Origin: an uncultured Celeribacter sp.
GTDB lineage: Bacteria; Pseudomonadota; Alphaproteobacteria; Rhodobacterales; Rhodobacteraceae
NCBI RefSeq assembly: GCF_963675965.1
Contig: NZ_OY780935.1
Location: 3,274,501-3,338,500, forward strand
Length of the DNA stretch: 64,000 bases
Direction of reading: 5' to 3'
Shown: piece after piece, positions 46,689 through 54,732 of the stretch
Layout of the letters: each line of letters opens with the position of its first letter
Numbering within the stretch: position 1 is the first letter of the stretch
Notes under the pieces: model-generated
Seen by the model: only the letters and a program-made list of their open reading frames with translations
Told to the model about the DNA's origin: nothing
Databases searched by the model: none
Program-made: the position numbers and the translations under genes

Positions 46689-47300
46689 ATGACGCAGAAT
46701 GCCTTCCCCGCCGTGCCGCAGGCGCAGTCCAACACCCGTGACGCAGATCCTCGGATGCGCTTTGGTGTGCCCGCGCTTCTGGCTAACAAGGGGGTGTCCG
46801 AAGCCGGAATTGATGCGCTTATGGCTCTGGATGTGGCGCTGTTTCAGTGGCGGCGCATGGCGGAGCGGGGCGAATTCAAAGGCAAGCTGGTCGAAAGTCT
46901 GAGCGAAAAGCTGGACCCGGCGATTTTGCAGGGATTGTTGTCGGTGTCGCAGATTTCATCTGGGCTGGGGCGTGAGGCACCGCAGGCGCCGACCATCGGG
47001 ATGGTGGCCGAAGTCATGGCGGTGGACCCGTCGCGGGCCTCGCGAATCGTGTCGGAGCTGGTCAGTCGCGGCTTTGTCGAACGGCGCGCCTCGCAGGAGG
47101 ATGCCCGCAAATCCACGCTGGTGGTGTCGCCCAAGGGACAGGCCTTTCTGGGCGAGTTTACGCGCGCCAAATGGACCATCATGGCGCAGGTGTTTGCCGG
47201 TTGGGAGGCGGAGGACATCGCCAGTTTTTCGGATCTGTTCGCGCGCTACGTGTCGGGATTGTCCGAGGCTGTCGGGCTGTCGGGCTCCGCGCCGCGCTGA
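46689..47300 (+). CDS. MarR family transcriptional regulator
   Basis: A 203-residue winged-helix regulator. The DNA-binding region reads TIGMVAEVMAVDPSRASRIVSELVSRGFVERRASQEDARKS, containing the recognition helix and the wing with its DxRxx signature. The N-terminal ~50 residues are longer than in most MarR proteins. Adjacent and divergent to the MFS pump, which it probably represses, and perhaps itself. Confidence 0.9.
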   Translation: MTQNAFPAVPQAQSNTRDADPRMRFGVPALLANKGVSEAGIDALMALDVALFQWRRMAERGEFKGKLVESLSEKLDPAILQGLLSVSQISSGLGREAPQAPTIGMVAEVMAVDPSRASRIVSELVSRGFVERRASQEDARKSTLVVSPKGQAFLGEFTRAKWTIMAQVFAGWEAEDIASFSDLFARYVSGLSEAVGLSGSAPR

Positions 47301-47422
47301 AGCGGGGGCTTGGGCATGTGTGGGGTGCGTGTTCGGAGGCGGAGATCGGTGACGAGTCGCCGATTTGAGAACAATTGCAGAACGTACTTTCCCTTCCTGC
47401 AGGCTTTCTGTAATCTGTCGCC

Positions 47423-49906
47423 ATGAGCAGTTTCGATGAAGACGACGCCTTTGAAGCGGCGGTGCAGCCCCAACGTCCCTCCCTGTCCCAACTCGCGATG
47501 CAAGCTGCGCGCGAGGCGCAATTCGGCGCGCCCGACACCTCTTATCTTGAGGGGTTGAATCCCGCGCAGCGCGAGGCGGTGGAAACGCTGGACGGTCCGG
47601 TTCTGATGCTTGCGGGGGCTGGCACGGGCAAAACCAAGGCGCTGACAGCGCGGATTGCACATTTGATCAATACCGGGCGCGCCACTTCATGGAACATTCT
47701 GGCGGTGACCTTCACCAACAAAGCTGCGCGTGAGATGAAAGAGCGCGTTGCCGCGCTGATGGGGCAGCCGATCGACGGTATGCCCTGGCTGGGCACCTTC
47801 CATTCCGTTTGTGTCAAAATCCTGCGTCGTCATGCCGAGCTTGTGGGGCTCAAGTCCAACTTCACGATCCTCGACACGGACGATCAGATTCGCCTGCTCA
47901 AACAGCTGATTTCCGCCGCGGGGATCGACGAGAAACGCTGGCCTGCGCGGCATTTGGCCGGGGTGATCGACAGTTGGAAGAACCGTGCCCTGACCCCGGA
48001 GAAGCTTTCGGGGGAGGATGGGGCAGAATTCAACGGTCTGGGGGCCAAGCTCTATGCCCAGTATCAGGCGCGTCTGAAAACGCTGAACGCCGTCGATTTC
48101 GGTGATCTGTTGCTGCATACGGTGACGATTTTCCAGAAACACCCGGACCTTTTGGAGAAATATCAGGGCCGGTTCCAATACATCCTTGTGGACGAATACC
48201 AGGACACCAACGTGGCGCAGTATCTGTGGCTGCGGCTCTTGGCGGGCGGGCATAAGAACATCTGCTGCGTTGGCGACGATGATCAGTCTATCTATGGCTG
48301 GCGTGGTGCCGAGGTGGGCAATATCCTGCGGTTCGAAAAAGATTTTCCCGGTGCGAAGGTGGTGCGGCTTGAGCAGAACTACCGGTCGACCCCGCATATC
48401 CTGGCCGCCGCGTCGAGCGTGATCGAAGGCAATCGTGGCCGGTTGGGGAAATCGCTTTGGACCGCCGAAACCGACGGGGAGCTGGTGCGGCTCACCGGCT
48501 GCTGGGACGGCGAAGAAGAGGCGCGCTGGATCGGCGAGGAAATCGAGGCGTTGCATGGCGGCACGCGGGCGCGGCTGCGCAAATATTCACTCGATGATAT
48601 GGCGATTCTCGTCCGCGCCTCGCATCAGATGCGCGCTTTTGAGGATCGCTTCCTCTCCATTGGGTTGCCGTATCGCGTGATCGGCGGGCCACGGTTTTAC
48701 GAGCGGATGGAGATTCGCGATGCCATGGCCTATTTTCGGGTCCTCTGTCAGCCGGACGATGATCTGGCCTTTGAACGTATCATTAACACGCCCAAGCGCG
48801 GCGTGGGCGACAAGGCCTTGCAGGACATTCAGATCGCGGCCCGCTCGAACGGGGTCAACCTTTTGGAGGGCGCGCGAATCGCGGTGGCCGATGGGCTGCT
48901 GAAAGGCAAGGCCAAGTCCGGCGTGGCGCAGCTGGTGGCGGATATCGATCGCTGGTCATCGCTGAACGTTCAGCAGATCCGCTATCCCGGTGTCGCCGAT
49001 GAGGATGCTCTGGTGGAAGAGGTCGATTACGACCCCGCAGAGATCAGCCATATAGAGCTGGCCGAGAAGATCCTCGACGAATCCGGCTATACGGCCATGT
49101 GGCAGAATGACAAATCGCCCGACGCGCCGGGCCGTCTGGAAAACCTGAAAGAGCTTGTGAAGGCGCTGGAGCAATTCGACAATCTGGCCGGTTTCCTCGA
49201 ACATGTGTCGCTGATCATGGAAAATGACAGCGCCGAACAGGGCGAAAAGGTCACCATCATGACGCTGCACGGGGCCAAGGGGCTGGAATTTCCCGTGGTG
49301 TTCCTGCCCGGTTGGGAAGAGGGGCTGTTCCCCTCGCAGCGCTCAATTGATGAAAACGGTTTGAAGGGCCTCGAAGAAGAGCGCCGTCTGGCCTATGTCG
49401 GCATCACCCGTGCCGAGGAGTTGTGTACGATTTCCTTTGCCGCCAACCGGCGCGTTTACGGACAGTGGCAGAGCCAGCTTGCCTCGCGCTTTATCGACGA
49501 ACTGCCAGCCGATCATGTCGATGTGCAGACCCCGCCGGGGTTGTCCGGTGGCGGAAGCTATGGCGCGCGCGCCAGCATGTCTGGCAGCTATGGCAGCGCA
49601 TCGCAGGTGTCGTCCGGGTTTCAGGAGCGCGCCAGCAAGGCGGATGTCTACAATTCACCCGGGTGGCGGCGCATGCAGGAGCGGGCCGGGCATCGTGGCG
49701 CCGCTGCCAAGCCGCATGTCATTGAGGCCAAGGCCACCACGCGTTTCACCGTGGGTGACCGGGTGTTTCACAAGAAATTTGGCTATGGCGAGGTGATGGA
49801 GATCGATGGCGACAAGCTGGCCATCGAATTCGATCATTCGGGCATGAAAAAACTGGTGGCCGGTTTCGTGCTGCCCGCGGATCAGGCCGGGGACGTTCCG
49901 TTCTGA
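47423..49906 (+). CDS. uvrD: ATP-dependent DNA helicase UvrD/PcrA
   Basis: An 827-residue superfamily 1A 3'-5' DNA helicase of nucleotide-excision and mismatch repair. Walker A AGAGTGKT is at 64-71; VDEYQDTNVAQYLWL (Walker B), QNYRSTPHILAAAS and GAKGLEFPVVFLPGWEEGLFP with VGITRAEE follow. The C-terminus ends in a small Tudor-like domain (GDRVFHKKFGYGEVMEIDGDK) used by PcrA/UvrD to contact RNA polymerase. A Gly/Ser-rich linker precedes it. Confidence 0.95.
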   Translation: MSSFDEDDAFEAAVQPQRPSLSQLAMQAAREAQFGAPDTSYLEGLNPAQREAVETLDGPVLMLAGAGTGKTKALTARIAHLINTGRATSWNILAVTFTNKAAREMKERVAALMGQPIDGMPWLGTFHSVCVKILRRHAELVGLKSNFTILDTDDQIRLLKQLISAAGIDEKRWPARHLAGVIDSWKNRALTPEKLSGEDGAEFNGLGAKLYAQYQARLKTLNAVDFGDLLLHTVTIFQKHPDLLEKYQGRFQYILVDEYQDTNVAQYLWLRLLAGGHKNICCVGDDDQSIYGWRGAEVGNILRFEKDFPGAKVVRLEQNYRSTPHILAAASSVIEGNRGRLGKSLWTAETDGELVRLTGCWDGEEEARWIGEEIEALHGGTRARLRKYSLDDMAILVRASHQMRAFEDRFLSIGLPYRVIGGPRFYERMEIRDAMAYFRVLCQPDDDLAFERIINTPKRGVGDKALQDIQIAARSNGVNLLEGARIAVADGLLKGKAKSGVAQLVADIDRWSSLNVQQIRYPGVADEDALVEEVDYDPAEISHIELAEKILDESGYTAMWQNDKSPDAPGRLENLKELVKALEQFDNLAGFLEHVSLIMENDSAEQGEKVTIMTLHGAKGLEFPVVFLPGWEEGLFPSQRSIDENGLKGLEEERRLAYVGITRAEELCTISFAANRRVYGQWQSQLASRFIDELPADHVDVQTPPGLSGGGSYGARASMSGSYGSASQVSSGFQERASKADVYNSPGWRRMQERAGHRGAAAKPHVIEAKATTRFTVGDRVFHKKFGYGEVMEIDGDKLAIEFDHSGMKKLVAGFVLPADQAGDVPF

Positions 49907-50142
49907 GCATGAAACTGTTTGTCGCGTCAACGCGTAACGGTTTGTTTTAATACCCTGAAGTGGCGCCGGGGGCAGCCGGTCCCGTTTCTGGTCAGCCTTT
50001 TGAATTCCCAACACAAGACAGCCAAGCGCCCCAGTGCGTCTCTGTTTGTACCTCTGCGTTCTCCGGCGAGATGAGGTGGACCGCGCTGTTTCTGCAGATC
50101 ATGGGACTTTGGATCAGGAGTTTTCGACCGGCAAATATGAGA

Positions 50143-50215
50143 ACACCCGCGCCAGGGAGGAGGAGGCGCGGGTGTCTCTTGATGCGGGTCCAAAAGGGAG
50201 GAGGAAGACCCGTAT
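50143..50215 (-). ncRNA. ccsR4: CcsR-type sRNA, fourth unit (two CCUCCUCCC-loop hairpins)
   Basis: Minus-strand hairpin ATACGGGTC/GACCCGCAT (50215-50182) and hairpin ACACCCGCGCC/GGCGCGGGTGT (50175-50143). Both loops show CCTCCTCCC on the RNA strand (50204-50196 and 50163-50155). The first stem has one mismatch as RNA. It is last in the array; no clear terminator follows. Confidence 0.75.
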
Positions 50216-50226
50216 AGGAAAGAAAT

Positions 50227-50299
50227 GCGGCGGTGTCAGGGAGGAGGAAGACACCGCCGCCTTCAGTCACGATCTCCCAGGGAGGAGGAGAGGAAGACC
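50227..50299 (-). ncRNA. ccsR3: CcsR-type sRNA, third unit
   Basis: Minus-strand hairpin GGTCTTCC/GGGAGATC (50299-50271), which needs two G-U pairs that exist only on this strand, and an 11-bp perfect hairpin GCGGCGGTGTC/GACACCGCCGC (50260-50227). Loops carry CCTCCTCCC at 50288-50280 and 50247-50239. Confidence 0.75.
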
Positions 50300-50329
50300 G
50301 CATATCGAGGGCTTTCGCCCTGTAAAGGT

Positions 50330-50397
50330 GCGGCGATGCAGGGAGGAGGACGCATCGCCGCTCTGGTCTTCAAGGCCCAAGGGAGGAGGAACGGGCC
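50330..50397 (-). ncRNA. ccsR2: CcsR-type sRNA, second unit
   Basis: Minus-strand short hairpin GGCCC/GGGCC (50397-50374) and a perfect 10-bp hairpin GCGGCGATGC/GCATCGCCGC (50361-50330). Loop motif CCTCCTCCC at 50389-50381 and 50349-50341. A separate small hairpin without the motif (GGGC/GCCC near 50309-50320) separates it from the next unit. Confidence 0.75.
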
Positions 50398-50415
50398 CCG
50401 AATTCCGGAATATGT

Positions 50416-50486
50416 GCGGCAGCGTCAGGGAGGAGGAAGACGCCGCCGCTCTTATCATGGTCCCAGGGAGGAGGAGAGGGACCGTG
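50416..50486 (-). ncRNA. ccsR1: CcsR-type sRNA, first unit
   Basis: Starts 10 bases after the DUF1127 stop codon. Minus-strand hairpin CACGGTCCC/GGGACCATG (50486-50456) and hairpin GCGGCGGCGTC/GACGCTGCCGC (50449-50416). The second stem is complete only with a G-U pair on the minus strand. Loops carry CCTCCTCCC at 50474-50466 and 50436-50428, complementary to a consensus Shine-Dalgarno sequence. Confidence 0.75.
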
Positions 50487-50495
50487 ATGAGAAAC

Positions 50496-50711
50496 TTATT
50501 TGCCGTAGGCCGCCTCATAGGCGACTGCGCGGATGGTGCTGCGCGACATGCCGAGATCGGCAAGGTCGCGGTCAGACAGTTCGGAGAGCTCAAGGACGGT
50601 CTCGCGATAAACTTTGTAGCGCGCAAAGCGCTCTGCAACCGCTTTGAACAGGCCGCCAGAGAGGGCGGACGGTGCCGTTGCGGCATTGCGAATGTCGTTT
50701 GCGTAAGCCAT
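50496..50711 (-). CDS. ccaF1: DUF1127 small RNA-binding protein, CcaF1-like
   Basis: A 71-residue basic protein with the DUF1127 core RYKVYRETVLELSELSDRDL followed by LADLGMSRSTIRAVAYEAAYG. In Rhodobacter sphaeroides a DUF1127 protein (CcaF1) of similar size is made from the same transcript as four downstream CcsR sRNAs and binds RNA during their maturation; the same order is seen here. It is divergent from mrp. I did not find a clean RpoH-type promoter in the 320 bases upstream, though such control is known for the R. sphaeroides operon. Confidence 0.85.
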   Translation of the reverse strand: MAYANDIRNAATAPSALSGGLFKAVAERFARYKVYRETVLELSELSDRDLADLGMSRSTIRAVAYEAAYGK

Positions 50712-51034
50712 GTGACTCTTACCCTTAGATATGCGTTCGGGCTTTGCCCTGCGGATGATGCGATCGGCTTACCCTGTCAGTGTGTGGGACAAATCCTAAC
50801 ATCCCGTGACCTGATAGCGCTGAACCTTCGCTCGTTGCTTGAGTTCAATTTAGTGAATTGCTGCGATTGCACAATCCGCCGGTTCGGCATTGCCGCTATG
50901 CAGAATATGCATAACCTATGCTGACCTATTCCGGGTGGTCTGCATGTTTTGGGCAGCCATCCTGCGCAAACACCGGTAGAATTAGGGAAGGAAAGTGCCT
51001 ATTTCGGGGGAAATACGAAGGAAGGGAGGGCAGC
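50712..51034. promoter_or_regulatory. 323-base divergent region between DUF1127-ccsR and mrp
   Basis: Must hold the promoters of both transcripts. On the minus strand TGTTAGGAT near 50800 resembles an extended -10 box. No gene, repeat or strong hairpin stands out. Confidence 0.35.
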
Positions 51035-52126
51035 ATGCCCCAAAGTCACGACAGTATTATGACGGCGCTGCGCGCTGTGACCTTGCCGGATGGCACGAAT
51101 CTGGTCGATGCGGACCGCGTCCGGGCTTTGCGTGTGGAAGGTGGCCGGGTCAGTTTTGTCATCGAGGCTCCCGATGCGGCGACTGCGCGCGGCTGGTCTG
51201 CGATTGAGGCGGACGCCAAGGTCCGGATCGCGGCGCTGGATGGCGTTGCAGAGGTCTCTGTTGTCATGACCGCGCACGGCCCCTCTGCGCCCTCCGCCCC
51301 GGCCTCGGCGGCTGGCGGGGCGCCGAACCTGAAAATCGGACGTCATCCGACGCCGCAACAGGGCAAGACCAAGCCTCAGGGCGTCAAAAATGTGATCGCC
51401 ATTGCCTCAGGCAAGGGCGGCGTGGGCAAATCCACCGTGTCGGCGAACCTTGCTGTTGCTCTGGCGCGGCAAGGCCGTAAGGTCGGCCTGCTGGATGCGG
51501 ATATATACGGTCCTTCGCAGCCCCGGATGATGGGCGTGAGCAAACGTCCGGCCAGCCCGGATGGGCAAACCATCGAGCCTTTGCATGCTCATGGGGTGAC
51601 GCTGATGTCGATCGGCTTCATGATCCCGGACGGCGAGGCGGTCGTGTGGCGTGGCCCTATGCTCATGGGGGCCATGCAGCAGATGCTGGGACAGGTGGCC
51701 TGGGGTGATCTGGATGTGCTTTTGATCGATATGCCGCCGGGCACCGGCGACGTGCAACTGACGCTGGGGCAGAAGACAGAATTGACCGGGGCGCTGGTCG
51801 TGTCGACGCCGCAGGATGTGGCGTTGATCGACGCCCGTCGCGGGATTTCGATGTTCGAAAAGCTCAAGGTGCCGGTGCTGGGTCTGATCGAAAACATGTC
51901 CACCTATGTTTGTCCCAATTGCGGGCACGAGGCGCATATCTTTGGTCATGGCGGCGTGGCGGCCGAGGCCGACAAGCTGGGCGTGCCGCTGTTGGCGCAG
52001 CTTCCTCTGGCACTTGAGGCTCGCGTGGCCGGGGATGAGGGGCGGCCGGTGGCGACGACCGATAGCCCGCTGGCCGCGCCCTACATGCAGCTGGCGGATC
52101 GTCTGGTGCAGGGCGGCCTGGCCTGA
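51035..52126 (+). CDS. mrp: Mrp/NBP35-family iron-sulfur cluster carrier ATPase
   Basis: A 363-residue cytoplasmic P-loop ATPase (also called ApbC) that carries Fe-S clusters to target enzymes. An N-terminal MIP18/DUF59-like domain (residues 1-80) precedes a linker. The deviant Walker A GKGGVGKST is at 126-134, and the cluster-binding CPNC lies in STYVCPNCGHEAHIFG. ATG 51035 is preferred because GGAGGG lies four bases upstream; the open frame extends 39 codons farther. A terminator follows at 52191. Confidence 0.94.
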   Translation: MPQSHDSIMTALRAVTLPDGTNLVDADRVRALRVEGGRVSFVIEAPDAATARGWSAIEADAKVRIAALDGVAEVSVVMTAHGPSAPSAPASAAGGAPNLKIGRHPTPQQGKTKPQGVKNVIAIASGKGGVGKSTVSANLAVALARQGRKVGLLDADIYGPSQPRMMGVSKRPASPDGQTIEPLHAHGVTLMSIGFMIPDGEAVVWRGPMLMGAMQQMLGQVAWGDLDVLLIDMPPGTGDVQLTLGQKTELTGALVVSTPQDVALIDARRGISMFEKLKVPVLGLIENMSTYVCPNCGHEAHIFGHGGVAAEADKLGVPLLAQLPLALEARVAGDEGRPVATTDSPLAAPYMQLADRLVQGGLA

Positions 52127-52190
52127 TCGGGAGTGATCTGGCCGTGCGGCGCACGATTTGACAGCCCTGTGGGGCGGTGATCCATCTGAC

Positions 52191-52223
52191 AAGCGTGCGG
52201 GACCTCTCGCACGCTTTTCTTTT
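52191..52223 (+). terminator. Terminator of mrp
   Basis: AAGCGTGCG (52191-52199) pairs with CGCACGCTT (52208-52216), then TTCTTTT. Confidence 0.85.
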
Positions 52224-52355
52224 GCGATGCGGCCAATGCCGGGGCCGCGGCCAGAGGTCCGGGCAGGGAATTACGGGATTTTACGGGAATAAGCTTCTGC
52301 CCTGGACGGTACCTCTGGGATTTCCCTGTATTCTCCTCATTTCGAATCACTTTTC

Positions 52356-52490
52356 TGTGGATAACTCTGTGGGTGCCTGGATGATCTGTGGATTGAATCT
52401 CATTTTTTGGGGGTGAACTGGGATTTCCTGTGGATAAGGCTGCGGACTATATGTGGTAGCTTTGTGTATATATTTATCAATATAAAGCAC
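52356..52490 (+). promoter_or_regulatory. Cluster of DnaA boxes next to an AT-rich stretch
   Basis: TGTGGATAA (reverse complement of the perfect DnaA box TTATCCACA) occurs at 52356-52364 and 52429-52437, with TGTGGATTG at 52387-52395, all in one orientation. GAATC sites, the sequence methylated by CcrM, are at 52344-52348 and 52395-52399. An AT-rich run at about 52462-52487 (TTGTGTATATATTTATC and on) follows. The rest of the 736-base gap before mraZ contains no supported gene. Confidence 0.5.
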
Positions 52491-52592
52491 GGCTCGTGTG
52501 GCGAAATGAGTCCATATCTTGTTTGGCTTGATGGTTGGGGACAAGATTTTGCCCCTGTGTAAAAGAAATCCATTGATTACCATGAAATCCCG

Positions 52593-52608
52593 TGGCACAT
52601 TTCTTGCA
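52593..52608 (+). promoter_or_regulatory. Sigma-54 (-24/-12) promoter-like site upstream of mraZ
   Basis: TGGCAC-ATTTC-TTGCA matches the RpoN core with correct GG to GC spacing of ten bases. Transcription would start near 52619, giving mraZ a leader of about 245 bases. An enhancer-binding site was not identified. Confidence 0.5.
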
Positions 52609-52862
52609 TCCGGTGAGGCGGGAATGAGCGGCACATCAAAGAACCGCGAACAAGACCCCAAAAAGTCAGGTTTCATACAGGCGCCCGCTTTCACCAGAAC
52701 AACGATTCGACGCGCGAGCGAGCAGACATCCCCAAGATGGCGTGCGCAGTCGGACACCCGGAACTACGGGACGAGGGCGGCGGATTGAGCAGTGGCAGCA
52801 GCTCGGTCCGCCGTTTCGCTTAAAGGCCCCGACAGGGGCGGGACAGGTAGAAGGAGCGCCGC

Positions 52863-53363
52863 GTGGCCGGCATGTTCATTGGCGAACACACCTTCAAGGT
52901 GGACGGAAAGGGACGCGTGTCGATCCCTGCCGATTTTCGTCGTGAACTTGAAGAGGGCGATCCGCTCGCCAGCCAGTCGGGGCGCCCGCGCATGGTGATA
53001 GTTTACGGTCACGACAAGCAAAAACAACTCATCGTGCACACCTATGACGGGTATCGCCGTCTGGCTGCTGATATTGCCGCGCTGCCGCGTGGTTCCGAGC
53101 GTCGCAAGATCATGGAGCGGATGATTTTGAACCGCGCCAAGCCGACCGAGGTGGACAATGACGGTCGTCTGGTCCTGCCGCAGGCGCTGCGGGACAAGAT
53201 CGCGCTCGATGGCACCGCCTACTTCGCGGGGATGGGGGAAACCTTTGAAATCTGGAAGCCCGAGACCCACGCGGCGGTCGACGCTGCCGTGACGGAAAAA
53301 TGGCTCGAAGAGCAAGGCGATGATTTCGATCCGCTGAGCCTTCTGGATGACATGGAGGTCTGA
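52863..53363 (+). CDS. mraZ: Transcriptional regulator/cell-division protein MraZ
   Basis: First gene of the division and cell-wall cluster. 166 residues starting GTG (MAGMFIGEHTFKVDGKGRVS), with AAGGAG upstream. Two SpoVT/AbrB-like MraZ domains are seen: KVDGKGRVSIPADFR and DNDGRLVLPQALRDKI. MraZ forms a ring-shaped oligomer that represses its own operon in E. coli. The C-terminus is slightly longer than the E. coli protein (152). Overlap-free junction with rsmH: its stop is followed by the next ATG one base later. Confidence 0.95.
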   Translation: MAGMFIGEHTFKVDGKGRVSIPADFRRELEEGDPLASQSGRPRMVIVYGHDKQKQLIVHTYDGYRRLAADIAALPRGSERRKIMERMILNRAKPTEVDNDGRLVLPQALRDKIALDGTAYFAGMGETFEIWKPETHAAVDAAVTEKWLEEQGDDFDPLSLLDDMEV

Positions 53364-53364
53364 G

Positions 53365-54366
53365 ATGGCCTCGGATGATCTCCTCCAAGAGAAAAAGCCC
53401 CATGTTCCCGTGTTGTTGCGCCCGCTGTTGCGCGCCTGTGCACCGATCTCCGGTCGCTGGCTGGACGGCACTTTCGGTGCGGGCGGCTATACCAAGGGAT
53501 TGATCGCCGAAGGTGCGGATCATGTGGTGGGCGTTGATCGCGATCCGCTGGCCCATGAGATGGCCGCAAGCTGGATCGATACGCCGCCCTATCAGGGCAA
53601 GATTGATCTGGTGTTGGGCACATTTTCGCGTCTTGACGACTATGCGCAGGATCTTGATGGGGTGGTGCTTGATCTGGGTGTGTCCTCGATGCAGCTCGAT
53701 CAGGCGGAACGCGGCTTTTCCTTCATGAAAGACGGTCCGCTGGATATGCGTATGTCTCAGGACGGGCCGTCGGCTGCGGATTTCGTCAACACGGCGGATG
53801 AGGCGGAGATTGCCGAAGTGCTGTTTCACTACGGTGAAGAAAAGCAATCGCGGCGCATCGCGCGCGCCATCGTCAAGGATCGTGCGGAAAAGGCCCCTTT
53901 TGAGACCACGCTGCAATTGGCCGGGCTGATCGAACGGCTGCTGCCGCGCAAGAAACCCGGTCAAAGCCACCCGGCGACGCGCAGCTTTCAGGCCATCCGT
54001 ATCGCGGTGAACGACGAGTTCGGCGAACTCGTGCGCGGGCTGGAAGCGGCAGAGCGCGCTCTGGCACCGGGCGGTCAGCTGGCCGTGGTGACCTTTCATT
54101 CGCTGGAAGACCGTATTGTGAAAAGGTTTTTTCAACAACGGGCCTCGACCGGGGGGGGCGGATCGCGTTATGCGCCGGAGCAGGATGCAAAGGTGCCGGG
54201 CTTTGATCGCCTGTCAAAGGCGATCGGTCCGGACGAAGATGAGCTAGAAGACAACCCGCGGGCCCGCTCTGCACGGCTGCGGGTCGGACGGCGCACCGAT
54301 GCGCCCTTCACGCCCGTCGAACGGGCGGATCTGGGGCTTCCAAAGCCGGTGTTGAGGCAAGGGTAG
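53365..54366 (+). CDS. rsmH: 16S rRNA (cytosine-1402-N4)-methyltransferase
   Basis: A 333-residue SAM-dependent enzyme (formerly MraW) that methylates C1402 in the 30S P site. ATG 53365 begins MASDDLLQEKKPHVPVLL, right after the mraZ stop. The SAM motif is LDGTFGAGGYTKGLI, with LDLGVSSMQLDQAERGFSF and RSFQAIRIAVNDE as further family blocks. Confidence 0.96.
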   Translation: MASDDLLQEKKPHVPVLLRPLLRACAPISGRWLDGTFGAGGYTKGLIAEGADHVVGVDRDPLAHEMAASWIDTPPYQGKIDLVLGTFSRLDDYAQDLDGVVLDLGVSSMQLDQAERGFSFMKDGPLDMRMSQDGPSAADFVNTADEAEIAEVLFHYGEEKQSRRIARAIVKDRAEKAPFETTLQLAGLIERLLPRKKPGQSHPATRSFQAIRIAVNDEFGELVRGLEAAERALAPGGQLAVVTFHSLEDRIVKRFFQQRASTGGGGSRYAPEQDAKVPGFDRLSKAIGPDEDELEDNPRARSARLRVGRRTDAPFTPVERADLGLPKPVLRQG

Positions 54367-54375
54367 GGTAACGAG

Positions 54376-54732
54376 ATGCGGAGCTTTTATTTCATCTTTT
54401 CTGCGATTGCGGTGATGGCGCTGGCCTTTTGGGCCTATCGCGAAAACTATGCGACACAGATGGTGCTGCGCGAGGTTAGTGGCCTGCAGCGCAAGATCGG
54501 CCATCAGCGCGAAGAACTGGCCGTGCTCAAGGCAGAATGGGCCTATCTCAACCGTCCCGAACGTTTGCGTGACCTCGCGGCGCTGAATTTCGACCGTCTG
54601 GGGCTGTTGCCGTTTCGGCCGGAGCAATTCGGCCGGGTGGATCAGGTCGCCTTCCCGCGCAACGACGATCTGCTGTTCGCACTGGAAAACCCGGTGGATG
54701 TGGTTGGAACCCTGCCGGGGGCTGAGCAATGA
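54376..54732 (+). CDS. ftsL: Cell division protein FtsL
   Basis: A 118-residue bitopic membrane protein of the divisome FtsQLB complex. One N-terminal transmembrane helix (FYFIFSAIAVMALAFWAY) is followed by a coiled coil (LREVSGLQRKIGHQREELAVL) and the ERLRDLAALNF segment. Sequence is poorly conserved in general; position between rsmH and ftsI is decisive. The stop overlaps the ftsI start. Confidence 0.9.
   Translation: MRSFYFIFSAIAVMALAFWAYRENYATQMVLREVSGLQRKIGHQREELAVLKAEWAYLNRPERLRDLAALNFDRLGLLPFRPEQFGRVDQVAFPRNDDLLFALENPVDVVGTLPGAEQ

Noticed and set aside
50143..50486. Regular repeats that could be read as a CRISPR array
   Set aside because: Only the 9-11 base loop is conserved; spacings vary (38-61 bases), each copy sits in its own hairpin and no cas genes are present.
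50712..50900. RpoH-type promoter for the DUF1127-ccsR operon
   Set aside because: Expected from knowledge of the R. sphaeroides operon, but I could not find a convincing -35/-10 pair with proper spacing on the minus strand.
52624..52788. 54-codon ORF (MSGTSKNREQDPKKSG...) in the mraZ leader
   Set aside because: Its start would lie only about five bases after the predicted transcription start, and the basic, low-complexity product has no support.
52224..52862. RNase P RNA gene upstream of mraZ
   Set aside because: I looked for the universally conserved RNase P RNA core (GAGGAAAGTCC and its partner) and did not find it.
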